From contig NZ_VLKW01000005.1 of the NCBI RefSeq assembly GCF_007830495.1, positions 243,641-307,640 of the forward strand: a stretch of DNA of 64,000 nt, written 5' to 3'. Positions 24,790-33,709 of the stretch are shown piece after piece. Numbering within the stretch: position 1 is the first letter of the stretch; every line of letters starts with the position of its first letter. The notes below the pieces were generated by a model that worked only from the letters and a program-made list of their open reading frames with translations, was not told the origin of the DNA and searched no databases. Both the position numbers and the translations under genes were made by a program. Source of the DNA: Pseudoduganella flava (lineage in GTDB: Bacteria > Pseudomonadota > Gammaproteobacteria > Burkholderiales > Burkholderiaceae_D).

Positions 24790-26655
24790 ATGAGTTACCT
24801 GCATCCGCTGCGCCTGCATTTCGCCGGCAAGTTCCAGGCGAACGTCTCGACCGTCAACAACGATCCCGGTCACTTCAACAACGCCACCTTCGACGCGAGC
24901 TACCAGAAACTGAAGGGCAGCGCGCTGAACGGCTGGTGGAATCCGCAGGGCGATGCGAGCTGGCGTCTGCTGGGCTGCCGCGTGACGTCCGCCTGGGGCG
25001 ACACCGGCCCCGTCGATGCGGGCGATCCGATCCTCGCATTCACGGTGGCCGATTCCGACACGCGGGTCAGTGCCAAGCTGGCCGACCTCGACAGCGAACA
25101 GCAGATGGTGTCGCAGATCTGGGGGCTGCAGGTGCGCCTGGTCGACCAGCACGGCAACACGCTGCTGCGCGCGAACTACCAGCCGGCCGCGTTCACGGAC
25201 ATCTGGAACCGCGCGCAAGTGGGCGGCGGCGACATGGTGGCGTGCGCCGCCTACCTGTCCGTGCTGACCGACCTCGAATGGGGCGACATCGCGGCCTCGC
25301 CCTTCCTGCGCCATCTGCGCGAAGCGTGCGCCGGCACGGGCAAGTTGTCGATCATGTTCAACCTGGACGGCTACTCGATGGATTACACGTCCCCCGACTT
25401 CACGTGCGGCCGCATCGCCGGCACCATCGGGCCATTGCTGCCGGACGAGCCGGATCACGTGCTGCTCGGGCGCCACCTGATCGCCACCCCGCTGCCCGGC
25501 TCGGGCGGCTTCTTCATTCCCACCGGCCAGCTCAATCACTGCGGCGCCGTGCTGCACGACGCCGCGCGCTGCCTGCTGCTGGACCTGGGCAACGCGCTGC
25601 CGACGGTGACAGTGGGCGGCGTGCCGGTCGACCTGGGCGACCTGACAGTGAGCGCATCCGGCAGCGGCGGCAACGCGACCGTACTCGGCAAGATTCCCGC
25701 GCAGGGCCCGGACGGCTACCTGGAGCCCGGCTGGTACGCGCGCACAGCGGGCGTCGTCAGCCTGCCGCTGGACGACGCGCAGCTGGCCGCGGCCGTCGCC
25801 GCGCCGCTGGCGATCGCCGGCGCGCCCCAGGCCGCGCAACCGGTGTACCTTGCCGAGCCGCCGAGCGGCGCCTACGTGCGCGCCGACCAGTTCGTGTTCC
25901 GGCTGAGCCCCGGCGAGAAAGCCAGCATCCCCGTGCGGGCGATGCGCTGGGGCCGCCCGCTGCCGGACACGGAAATCGCGTTGTTCGCCGACCCGTCGCA
26001 ACTGCAGCCGTCGAACAGCATCAACCAGTCGGACGTGCCGCCGGTCGGCGTGCCGGCCGAAGCGATCCCGTTCAACCGCCGGGCCACGACGGACGCGCAA
26101 GGCATCGCGCTGATCGAGATGACGCCGGGCGACCCCGGCACGCCGCGCTACTTCAACGGCGGCACTAGCTACGGCATCGACGGCCAAGTGTACGGCATCC
26201 GACCGCTGTTCGCCGACCCGGCCTTGCAGGGCCCGATGAACCAGTGGGACTTCGTCAGCATCCTGCTGTGGAGCGGCTTCGCGCCGGCGCAGCCGGTCAC
26301 CTGGGATACGCTGCAGCCGATCTTCCAGCAGTACGCCAACCTGTACCCGGTGATGAACCGCTTCCTGGACATGGGCGACTACGACCAGGTGGTGGCGAAC
26401 GCCGATCTGCTCAAGCTCGCGTTCGGGCTCGATCCGGCCAATCCGAATGCGATGCCGGCCACCCGCGACCTGTCGCCGACGAAGCGCCAGGTCATCCTGC
26501 AGTGGCTGGCCGACCCGCGGCGCGGCACCGGCACGCCGGCATTTCGGCCGCAGGGCCCCGCCGTGGACGACCAGGCGGGCGCCGCGCAGCCGATGCTCAA
26601 GGGCGGCAAGGCCGCCGCCGCCGCGCGCCGGCTCGTCGTGCGCCAGATGCAATGA
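24790..26655 (+). CDS. VioB-like protein, N-terminal half (iminophenyl-pyruvate dimer synthase-like)
   Basis: A 621-residue protein. The start (MSYLHPLRLHFAGKFQANVST) and the end (YANLYPVMNRF...PATRDLSPTKRQVILQWL) match in order and spacing, from memory, the beginning and the middle of VioB of the violacein pathway; the match stops just before VioB's ferritin-like domain. VioB couples two imines of indole-3-pyruvate. The next gene supplies the ferritin-like half, and the combined length (621 + 361) is close to the roughly 1000 residues of VioB. The two are therefore read as a split homologue. A GGGAGGG site precedes the ATG. No vioA, C, D or E gene is nearby, so the product is not violacein as such. 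Confidence 0.72.
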   Translation: MSYLHPLRLHFAGKFQANVSTVNNDPGHFNNATFDASYQKLKGSALNGWWNPQGDASWRLLGCRVTSAWGDTGPVDAGDPILAFTVADSDTRVSAKLADLDSEQQMVSQIWGLQVRLVDQHGNTLLRANYQPAAFTDIWNRAQVGGGDMVACAAYLSVLTDLEWGDIAASPFLRHLREACAGTGKLSIMFNLDGYSMDYTSPDFTCGRIAGTIGPLLPDEPDHVLLGRHLIATPLPGSGGFFIPTGQLNHCGAVLHDAARCLLLDLGNALPTVTVGGVPVDLGDLTVSASGSGGNATVLGKIPAQGPDGYLEPGWYARTAGVVSLPLDDAQLAAAVAAPLAIAGAPQAAQPVYLAEPPSGAYVRADQFVFRLSPGEKASIPVRAMRWGRPLPDTEIALFADPSQLQPSNSINQSDVPPVGVPAEAIPFNRRATTDAQGIALIEMTPGDPGTPRYFNGGTSYGIDGQVYGIRPLFADPALQGPMNQWDFVSILLWSGFAPAQPVTWDTLQPIFQQYANLYPVMNRFLDMGDYDQVVANADLLKLAFGLDPANPNAMPATRDLSPTKRQVILQWLADPRRGTGTPAFRPQGPAVDDQAGAAQPMLKGGKAAAAARRLVVRQMQ

Positions 26656-26677
26656 CACCCGACCCCGAGGAGCAGCC

Positions 26678-27763
26678 ATGATCCGCCTGAAACGATCCGT
26701 CCTGAACCGCCTGGACCCGCAATCGCCGACCGTCGATGCCGTCTGCGCCACGCTGCAGTCGGCCATCGAACTGGAACACGCGACGATCCCCGTCTACCTG
26801 TATGCCCTCTATTCGCTGGACGCACACAAGAACGCGGCGATTGCCGGCATCATCCAGTCCGTCGTCATCGAGGAGATGCTGCACATGGTGCTGGCAGCTA
26901 ATGTGCTCAATGCGCTGGGCGGCACGCCCGTCGTCGATACGCCGGACTTCATTCCCCGCTTCCCCGGCCCGCTGCCCGGTGACGTCGACAGCGAGCTGAC
27001 CGTGCACCTGCGGCCATTCTCGACGGAGCAGCTGGATTTGTTCCTCGACATCGAGGAGCCGGAACATCCGATCAACTACAAGACCTTCCGGAGCGCCGCG
27101 CTGCCGGAAGGCCCCGTCACGATCGGCCAGTTCTACGGCACCATCATCGAAGCGCTGGGCAACCTGCCGGCCGGATCGTTCGCGAATCCGCCACGCCATC
27201 AGGTCGGGCCGGACCTGATGCGCGAGGCGGTGATCGTCACCGACCTCGCGTCCGCGCAGGAGGCGCTCAGGCGCATCGTCGAACAGGGCGAAGGGACCAG
27301 CCGCTCGCCGCTCGAAGGCGACGGCGGCGGCATCGCGCACTATTACCGCTTCATGCAGATCAAGAAAGGCAAGGCGCTGATCGCGACGCCGGGCGTCGGC
27401 CCCGTCGACGAGCAATACGCCTATGGCGGCGCTGCCGTGCCGTTCGACGACACCGGCGTCTTTCCGGCGCCGGCCGATCCGCTCGCCGCGAACTATCCGG
27501 CGGGCGGCGTGGCGCGCTTCCAGTGCGACCGCTTCAACTATTCGTACACGGCGCTGCTCAAATCGCTGCACGCGCTGCTGGGCGGCGACGGCACCGGGGA
27601 CAGGATGAAGGGGGCGATCGGCCTCATGATGTCGCTGAAATCGCAGGCCAAGGCGATGATGGCGGCCATCCCCAACCCTGCATTCCACACCGGCCCCAGC
27701 TTCGAGTACCTGGACGCGGCGCCCGTGGAAAGGCCGCGCGGGACGGCGGCCCGCGCGGGATGA
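26678..27763 (+). CDS. Ferritin-like protein, VioB C-terminal-half homologue
   Basis: A 361-residue ferritin-like protein of the family found in the C-terminal half of VioB. The di-metal motif is visible: E31/E33 with H34 in AIELEHATIP, and E65/E66 with H69 in VVIEEMLHM. A later helix carries IAHYYRFMQI. GAGGAG precedes the ATG, 22 bp after the stop of the VioB N-half gene. The pair probably forms one enzyme that dimerises an oxidised aromatic amino acid. It is also possible that it works alone as an oxidase on another substrate. It is the last gene of the ebo-linked run and converges on the flavoprotein gene. Confidence 0.75.
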   Translation: MIRLKRSVLNRLDPQSPTVDAVCATLQSAIELEHATIPVYLYALYSLDAHKNAAIAGIIQSVVIEEMLHMVLAANVLNALGGTPVVDTPDFIPRFPGPLPGDVDSELTVHLRPFSTEQLDLFLDIEEPEHPINYKTFRSAALPEGPVTIGQFYGTIIEALGNLPAGSFANPPRHQVGPDLMREAVIVTDLASAQEALRRIVEQGEGTSRSPLEGDGGGIAHYYRFMQIKKGKALIATPGVGPVDEQYAYGGAAVPFDDTGVFPAPADPLAANYPAGGVARFQCDRFNYSYTALLKSLHALLGGDGTGDRMKGAIGLMMSLKSQAKAMMAAIPNPAFHTGPSFEYLDAAPVERPRGTAARAG

Positions 27764-27764
27764 C

Positions 27765-29033
27765 TCAGTCGCCGGCCAGCCAGCGCGCCACGTCCTCGCC
27801 CGCCGCGGCACCGCCGGCCAGGCAGGCCGTCAGCAGGTAACCGCCGGTGGGCGCTTCCCAGTCCACCATCTCGCCGGCGACGAACACGCCGGGCAGCGCT
27901 TGCAGCATCGTGGGCAAGCGCGCATCGAGCGCGTCGAAGCGCACGCCGCCGGCGCTGCTGATCGCCTCGTCGATCGGCCGCGGCGCGGCCAGCCGCAGCG
28001 GCAGCGCCTTCAGCGCGCGTGCCAGGGTGGCCGGGTCGGCGTACTGTTCGCGCGTCAGGCATTCGTGCAGCAGCCCCGCCTTGACGCCCTTGATGCTGAG
28101 CCGCCCCTGCAGGTGGCTCGCCAGCGAACGCGCGCCGCGCGGCCGCGTCACTTCGGCCAGTACGCGGTCGGCCGGCAGGTCCGGCAACAGATCCAGTTCG
28201 ATGACGGCGCTGCCGTCGCGGGCGATTGCATCGCGCGCCGGGGCCGACAGCGCGTAAATCAGGCTGCCTTCGACCCCGGTCGCCGTCACGACGAACTGGC
28301 CCTGCCTGCGCACGCGCGCGCCGGCCCCATCGATCCACGTGGCCGCCACGGTCGTCAACGGCTGGCCCGCGTGACGGCTGGCGAAATGCTCGCTCCAGCC
28401 CACGTCGAAGCCGCAGTTCGACGGCACCAGCGGCGCCACCGGCACGCCCCGTTCGGCCAGCAGAGGCACCCAGGCGCCGTCCGAACCGAGCCGCGCCCAG
28501 CTCGCGCCACCGAGGGCCAGCACCGTGGCCGCCGGGCGGATCGCCAGTTCGCCGGCCGGCGCGGCAAAGCGCAGCGCGCCGTCCTGCCAGCCGGTCCAGC
28601 GGTGCCGCTGGTGGAACTGCACGCCGGCCTCGCGCAGCCGGTGCAGCCAGGCGCGCAGCAGCGGCGCTGCCTTCATCTCGGTGGGGAACACCCGGCCGGA
28701 CGTGCCGACAAACGTCTCGATGCCCAGCCCATGCACCCAGGCGCGCACGGCGTCCGGACCGAACGCATCGAGCATCGGCCGCAGCACGCCGGTGCGGGCG
28801 CCGTAGCGGGTGACAAAGGTGTCGTAGGGTTCCGCATGCGTGATGTTCATGCCGCCGCGGCCGGCCAGCAGGAATTTGCGGCCGACGGACGGCATCGCGT
28901 CGTAGACGTGGACATCGAAGCGCCGCGTACGGGACAGCACTTCCGCGGCCATCAGGCCGGCGGGGCCGCCGCCGATCACGGCAACGAGGGGACGGGAAGC
29001 TGGGGTATTCATCGGGGCGGTATTGTAAAGCAT
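27765..29033 (-). CDS. TIGR03862-type / HI0933-like FAD-dependent flavoprotein
   Basis: A 422-residue flavoprotein of the HI0933/BaiN family. The FAD-binding motif VAVIGGGPAGLMAAE is near residue 17, and the family signature GRKFLLAGRGGMNITH (about 51-66) follows. The C-terminal second FAD strand reads PGVFVAGEMVDWEAPTGGYLL. The physiological reaction is not known. Start: ATG at 29033, or ATG at 29012 (MNTPASRP), which gives a more typical N-terminus but has no clear ribosome-binding site. It lies 7 bp after the EAL-protein gene. Confidence 0.88.
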   Translation of the reverse strand: MLYNTAPMNTPASRPLVAVIGGGPAGLMAAEVLSRTRRFDVHVYDAMPSVGRKFLLAGRGGMNITHAEPYDTFVTRYGARTGVLRPMLDAFGPDAVRAWVHGLGIETFVGTSGRVFPTEMKAAPLLRAWLHRLREAGVQFHQRHRWTGWQDGALRFAAPAGELAIRPAATVLALGGASWARLGSDGAWVPLLAERGVPVAPLVPSNCGFDVGWSEHFASRHAGQPLTTVAATWIDGAGARVRRQGQFVVTATGVEGSLIYALSAPARDAIARDGSAVIELDLLPDLPADRVLAEVTRPRGARSLASHLQGRLSIKGVKAGLLHECLTREQYADPATLARALKALPLRLAAPRPIDEAISSAGGVRFDALDARLPTMLQALPGVFVAGEMVDWEAPTGGYLLTACLAGGAAAGEDVARWLAGD

Positions 29034-29040
29034 CGCCCCA

Positions 29041-32000
29041 TCACGCTCCCTCGTGATACAGGAACGCGTCGCGGATGTCGGCGCGCAGCGCCTGGTCGTC
29101 CCACGGCTTGTGCAGGAACTTGTAGATGGCGCCCTTGTTGACGCTTTCCGTCACCGTGGCCAGGTCCGAATAACCGGACAGCATGATGCGCACCGTGTCC
29201 GGATACAGGTCGCGCACGCGCGACAGGAATTCCGAGCCCGTCATCGCCGGCATGCGCTGGTCCGACACGATCACCTGCACCTTGCGGGTCGCCAGGATGT
29301 TCAGCGCTTCCGCCCCGCTGTTCGCCGTCAGGATGCGGTAGCCCTCGCGGCGCAGCAGGCGCTGCAGCGACGCCACGATGTTCGGTTCGTCGTCGACCAG
29401 CAGCACGGTGCGACGCTCGTCCTCGCGTGCCGGCAGCGGCGCGGCGCCCCGCTGCAGCAGGCGCCCCAGCTCGTCGGCCGGCATCGGCCGGGCGAAATGG
29501 AAGCCCTGCATCTGGTCGCAGTGCGACAGCCGCAGGTAGTTGGCCTGCCCTTCGGTCTCGACGCCTTCGGCGATCACCGTCAGCCGCAGGTTGTGCGCCA
29601 GCGCGATGATCGACTGGCAGATCGCGGCGTCGGCCGGGTCGGTCGTCAGGTTGCGCACGAACGACTGGTCGATCTTCAGGTGGTCGAACGGCAGCTCGCG
29701 CAGCCGCGACAGCGACGAGTGGCCGGTGCCGAAATCGTCCAGCGACAGCGTCACGCCGGTCGCCTTCAGCGCCTGCAGCCGCTGCGCCGCGTGCTCGATG
29801 TCGCGCATCACGGCCGACTCGACGATCTCCAGCTCGATGCAGGAAGCGGGCAGGCCGAATTCGTCCAGCGACTGGCGCACCAGGGCGGCCAGGTCCTGGT
29901 CGCGGAACTGGCTGGGCGACACGTTGACGGCGACGGCCAGCGACGGCAGGCCGGCATCGCGCCACGCCCGCTGCTGCCGGCACACTTCGCGCATCACCCA
30001 CGTGCCCAGCGGCGCGATCAGGCCGCACATCTCGGCGACCGGGATGAATTCGCCCGGCGCCAGCAGGCCGCGCACCGGATGCTGCCAGCGCACCAGCGCC
30101 TCGGCGCCGACGATCGCGCCGCTGGCCAGGATCGCGCGCGGCTGGTAATGCACGCACAGCTCGCCGTTGGCCAGCGCCTGGCGCAAGTCCGCTTCCAGCG
30201 CGAACAGGTCGCTAATCCGTTCGTTCATCTCGGGCGCGTAGAAACCGAGCCGGTTGCCGCCCTGGGCGGCCGCGCTGCCCATCGCGGCGCCGGCCGCGCG
30301 CAGCAGGTCGGCCGCGTCCAGCCCATCCTTCGGCGACAGTGCGATGCCGATGCTGGCCGTCGTGCTCACCTCGCCGCGCGGCAGCGCCAGCGGCTTTTGC
30401 ACGGCCGGCAGCAGCCGGCCGGCGAGCGCCAGCACGTCGCCGTCGCCGATCGGCACGACGATGGCCAGCTCGTTGCCGTGCAGGCGCGCGACGGTGGCGC
30501 CGGCCGGCAGCTCGGCCGTCAGCGCCGCGCCCACGTGGCGCAGCAGCAGGTTGCCCGCGTCCAGCCCTTCGCTGTCGACCAGTTGCCGCAGCCGGTCCAG
30601 GCCCACCACCAGCACGGCCACCGGGCGGGCGGCCTGCTGCACGCGCACGTCGAACAGCGCACGGCTGGGCAGGCCCGTGTCGCGGTCGAAGTTGGCCTGC
30701 TGTTCCAGCGCCAGTTCGGCGGCCTGGCGGCGCGCCGCCTCGCGCATGCTGCCGATACCGAAGCCCAGGTCGTCGGCCAGTTCGTGCAGCAGCGCCGCTT
30801 CCTGCGTCTCGACGCCAGCGGGATCACAGGCACGCAGGCGCAGCTCGCCCAGGTATTCGCCCCGGTAGCGGAGCGGCAGTGCGACACCGCTGTCGCCGCC
30901 GTACTCGCCCAGCGTCAAGTGCGCGTCGAGCCAGGCACCGTCGTCGGCGAACAGGCGTGCCAGCGCGGCCAGCAATTCTTCCTCGGACCCGGCCCGGCCC
31001 ACGATCTCGTTACAGCGCGACAGCAGCCGCAGCATGCGGTTCAGGTTTTCCAGCTCGGCGGTGCGGGCATGGTCGCGCAGGCGGGCCTGCTGCAACTCGT
31101 GCGCCATCGCGTTCATCGCGCCGGACAGCGCGCCGAACTCGTGCCCGGCCGGCAGCGCCGGCAACCGCGCCGCCCAGTTGCCGGCAGCCAGTTCACCGGC
31201 CAGGTCGACGCTGGCATCGATCGAGCGGCGCACGCTGCGGGTGATCAGCCGCGCGATCAGCGCGCCGAGCAGCAAGGTCGCGATGCCGCCGCCGAACACG
31301 GCCAAGGTCATGTTCTGCTGCGCCGCGCCGACGGCGGCCCGGGTGTCGGCCAGCGCATCGTCCGACATCGTGCGCAGCTCGTTCAGCCGCGGTTCCATCC
31401 GGTTCACGGCCTGCAGGTAGTCGCCCGCCGTCGCGTCGATCCGGGCCGCCACGGCGCGGTACTCGCGAAACGCGGCGATGTACTCGGCCAGGTGCGGCCG
31501 GACCGCTTCGGCCCGATCGGCCGGCAGCGCCGCGAGGCCGGACTGCAGCCGCGCGCCCGCGTCGAACGTGGCGATCGCGTGGCGCTGCAAGCCGCGCAGC
31601 AGGAAGTTCTTTTCCTCGCGCCGCATCGTCAGCAGGTCGGCCATCAGCCGGTGCGATCCGCTGGCAGCCAGCGCCAGTTCGAGTTCGCGCGCGCTGGCCG
31701 TGAAGCGGCCCTGCAGACCGGTGCCGGCCCGCCCCAGCCGGCCGTACAGCTCGACGGTTTCCAGGAACCCTTGTACGTACTGCGCGGCCGCCCCGTCCAC
31801 CTCGCGCGTGATGCGCGCCAGGTCCGGGCTGCCGCCCAGCACACGGATCGCGGCCATGTTCGCGCGCACCGTTTCGACCTGGTCGGTGACGAGCGTGGCG
31901 TAGCGGGAGCGCGCTTCGTCATACGGCAGCAGGCGCACCTTCAGCAGGAATTCCTTCTCGTAGCGGCGCGCCTTTTCCATTGCGGCCTGGCTGTTGACGG

Positions 32001-32172
32001 AGATGTCGCTGATGCGGTCCTCGCGGTCCAGGTAGCGGGCGAACGCCGCGCGCGAATGTTCGTGGCCCACCATCGCGGCCAGGTCGGCCAGCACCATCAG
32101 GCCGATCACGGCGCCGAAGCCGATTGCCAGCCTGGCGCGCAGGCTCAGGCGTTCCAACGGATATCCCATCAC
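29041..32172 (-). CDS. Membrane-bound HAMP-GAF-GGDEF(degenerate)-EAL-REC signalling protein
   Basis: A 1043-residue c-di-GMP signalling protein. Order: N-terminal membrane helix (about 10-30), helical periplasmic sensor (about 35-290), second membrane helix, HAMP (about 310-365), GAF-like region, GGDEF domain in which the signature is replaced by LHGNE, EAL domain with EALVRW, NVSPSQF, DDFGTGHSS and AEGVETEG, and a C-terminal receiver with VDDEPN, phospho-acceptor SDQRMP and KPWDD. It should hydrolyse c-di-GMP and not make it. A receiver at the extreme C-terminus is unusual. It starts 3 bp after a PstS-like gene, so the two are likely partners. Confidence 0.9.
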   Translation of the reverse strand: MMGYPLERLSLRARLAIGFGAVIGLMVLADLAAMVGHEHSRAAFARYLDREDRISDISVNSQAAMEKARRYEKEFLLKVRLLPYDEARSRYATLVTDQVETVRANMAAIRVLGGSPDLARITREVDGAAAQYVQGFLETVELYGRLGRAGTGLQGRFTASARELELALAASGSHRLMADLLTMRREEKNFLLRGLQRHAIATFDAGARLQSGLAALPADRAEAVRPHLAEYIAAFREYRAVAARIDATAGDYLQAVNRMEPRLNELRTMSDDALADTRAAVGAAQQNMTLAVFGGGIATLLLGALIARLITRSVRRSIDASVDLAGELAAGNWAARLPALPAGHEFGALSGAMNAMAHELQQARLRDHARTAELENLNRMLRLLSRCNEIVGRAGSEEELLAALARLFADDGAWLDAHLTLGEYGGDSGVALPLRYRGEYLGELRLRACDPAGVETQEAALLHELADDLGFGIGSMREAARRQAAELALEQQANFDRDTGLPSRALFDVRVQQAARPVAVLVVGLDRLRQLVDSEGLDAGNLLLRHVGAALTAELPAGATVARLHGNELAIVVPIGDGDVLALAGRLLPAVQKPLALPRGEVSTTASIGIALSPKDGLDAADLLRAAGAAMGSAAAQGGNRLGFYAPEMNERISDLFALEADLRQALANGELCVHYQPRAILASGAIVGAEALVRWQHPVRGLLAPGEFIPVAEMCGLIAPLGTWVMREVCRQQRAWRDAGLPSLAVAVNVSPSQFRDQDLAALVRQSLDEFGLPASCIELEIVESAVMRDIEHAAQRLQALKATGVTLSLDDFGTGHSSLSRLRELPFDHLKIDQSFVRNLTTDPADAAICQSIIALAHNLRLTVIAEGVETEGQANYLRLSHCDQMQGFHFARPMPADELGRLLQRGAAPLPAREDERRTVLLVDDEPNIVASLQRLLRREGYRILTANSGAEALNILATRKVQVIVSDQRMPAMTGSEFLSRVRDLYPDTVRIMLSGYSDLATVTESVNKGAIYKFLHKPWDDQALRADIRDAFLYHEGA

Positions 32173-32175
32173 GCT

Positions 32176-33030
32176 TCAATCCAGGTAAGGCACGAACTCG
32201 AACGCAGCCACCACATCGTCGATCTGCGCAGGGCCGCAAAAATTGAAAAACGCACGCGCGGCGCCGCTCGGCGCGCCGCGGCTGACCAGCATCAGCGGGC
32301 GCGAGATCGGATAGTCGCCGCTGCGCACGTTCTTGCTGTTGGCCCAAATGTCCTCGACCGGCAAGAGCCGCAGCGGCGCGCCGGCCGTGATCGCCCGCTC
32401 CGCCTCGCCCATCGATACATAGGCGATCGCCGCCGGATCCTTGGCGACGATGCCCAGGCGGCCGCTGTTCGTCGGCCGCAGGTCGGCGCTGCGGATCCCG
32501 CCCGCCAGGCCCAGGTAGGCGCCGAACAGGCCCGTCGAACCCGCACCCGTCGGTCCGGCCACCACGTGGACCGGGCCGGCGTCGCCGCCGACCTGGCGCC
32601 AGTCGGTCGCCGATCCGCCGAACACGGCGGCCAGTTGCGCATGCGTCAATCGTGTGACGGGATTGGCCCGGTGGACGACGATGGCGACGCCGTCGCGCGC
32701 GATCGGCAGGCCGTACAGGTCGCGCTCATCGTCGTTCAGGCTGCGCGACACCATGCCGATCGTCGCTCGCCCCTGCCGCACGGCGGCGATGCCGGCCGCC
32801 GACCCGGTGGGCACGATCTCGATGGTCACTTCCGGATGGCGCTGCCGGAACCGGCGCGCCACCGCGGCGATCAGCGGCGCCATCGTCGTCGATCCTTCGA
32901 TGACGAGCCGCTGCGCGGGCGCGGCGGCGCTGAACGAACGCTGGACGAGCAGCGGCACGCACAGCGCCAGCAACGCCAGCGCGGCGACGACGACTAAACG
33001 GACAGGGCGCATCGGCGGTCTCCCGGACAC
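32176..33030 (-). CDS. PstS-like periplasmic substrate-binding protein
   Basis: A 284-residue protein with an N-terminal hydrophobic export segment (about 8-35) and a phosphate-binding-protein-like fold. EGSTTMAPLI and PTGSAAGIAAV resemble phosphate-loop motifs, and GAGSTGLFGAYLG follows. No Pst permease genes are near. The tight spacing to the HAMP/EAL gene suggests that it reports a ligand to that receptor and does not serve uptake. A second start, ATG at 33012, is possible. The ligand is not known. Confidence 0.82.
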   Translation of the reverse strand: MSGRPPMRPVRLVVVAALALLALCVPLLVQRSFSAAAPAQRLVIEGSTTMAPLIAAVARRFRQRHPEVTIEIVPTGSAAGIAAVRQGRATIGMVSRSLNDDERDLYGLPIARDGVAIVVHRANPVTRLTHAQLAAVFGGSATDWRQVGGDAGPVHVVAGPTGAGSTGLFGAYLGLAGGIRSADLRPTNSGRLGIVAKDPAAIAYVSMGEAERAITAGAPLRLLPVEDIWANSKNVRSGDYPISRPLMLVSRGAPSGAARAFFNFCGPAQIDDVVAAFEFVPYLD

Positions 33031-33232
33031 AAGAAACAGGGCAGCCGCGGGGTGGAGGCGACGGGAACGAGCGAGCCGGCGAGGACGTGGCCGGGCGTTT
33101 CAGTATAGCGTTGCTTGCCCTATTGAAACAATCCATTTGCCGTCAAATGCCGCCGGCGGGCGCGCGGTGTGGCGGATCGGCCGCACTGCGGCATACTGGC
33201 GGTCCCGACCAACGCAAGAGCAAGGAGACAAG

Positions 33233-33445
33233 ATGGGTGCCGGATTCTGGATCAAACGTTATCTGCTCGCGGCGCTGCCGCTGTTTGCGATCCTGGCCAT
33301 CATCGAATGGGCAAAGGGAAGTGCGCGGCCCATCGATTACGCCAGCGCGGCGATCTGGGCAGCCGTGGCGGCCGCCATCTTTGTCGGCGTCGCGTGGCGC
33401 CGCTACCGCAAGGCGCTGGCTGAGGCGGAAGCGCGCCGCCGCTAG
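33233..33445 (+). CDS. Small two-helix membrane protein (70 aa)
   Basis: A 70-residue protein with two hydrophobic segments (about 9-24 and 37-54) and a basic tail rich in Arg and Ala. AAGGAG precedes the ATG at good spacing. It stands alone, divergent from the PstS-like gene and convergent with moaD. No family is recognised. Confidence 0.72.
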   Translation: MGAGFWIKRYLLAALPLFAILAIIEWAKGSARPIDYASAAIWAAVAAAIFVGVAWRRYRKALAEAEARRR

Positions 33446-33450
33446 GAGAT

Positions 33451-33708
33451 TCAGCCGCCCGTCACGGGCGGGAAGAACGCCACCTCGGCGCCGTCGAGCA
33501 GCGGCGCACCGGCATCGCACATCTGCTGGTTGCAAGCCATCCGCAGCGCCCTGCCTTCGCCCAGCGCCTCGGCCCAGGCGCCGCCACGGGCGACGAGCAA
33601 TGCGCGCAGCGCGCCGACGGTGGCCACGCCGGCCGGCACGTCGAGGCTCTCGACGGACGTGCCCAGTTGTTCGCGCACGCTGGCGAAGAATTTCAGGTTG
33701 ATTCGCAT
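33451..33708 (-). CDS. moaD: Molybdopterin synthase sulfur-carrier subunit MoaD
   Basis: A ubiquitin-fold protein of 85 residues ending in the required Gly-Gly (PPVTGG). As a thiocarboxylate it donates sulfur to precursor Z in molybdopterin synthase with MoaE. ATG at 33708 is separated by 1 bp from the moeA stop. In relatives moaE usually follows, but here a convergent small gene is next, so moaE must be elsewhere. Confidence 0.93.
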   Translation of the reverse strand: MRINLKFFASVREQLGTSVESLDVPAGVATVGALRALLVARGGAWAEALGEGRALRMACNQQMCDAGAPLLDGAEVAFFPPVTGG

Positions 33709-33709
33709 A

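Noticed and set aside
24790..27763. A violacein gene cluster
   Set aside because: Only a VioB-like pair is present; vioA, vioC, vioD and vioE are missing and the VioB homologue is split.
29053..32997. A 1314-codon plus-strand frame opposite the EAL protein and PstS-like genes
   Set aside because: It spans two real genes and their gap, has biased Arg/Gln/His composition and no domain; it results from a lack of stops in high-GC antisense.
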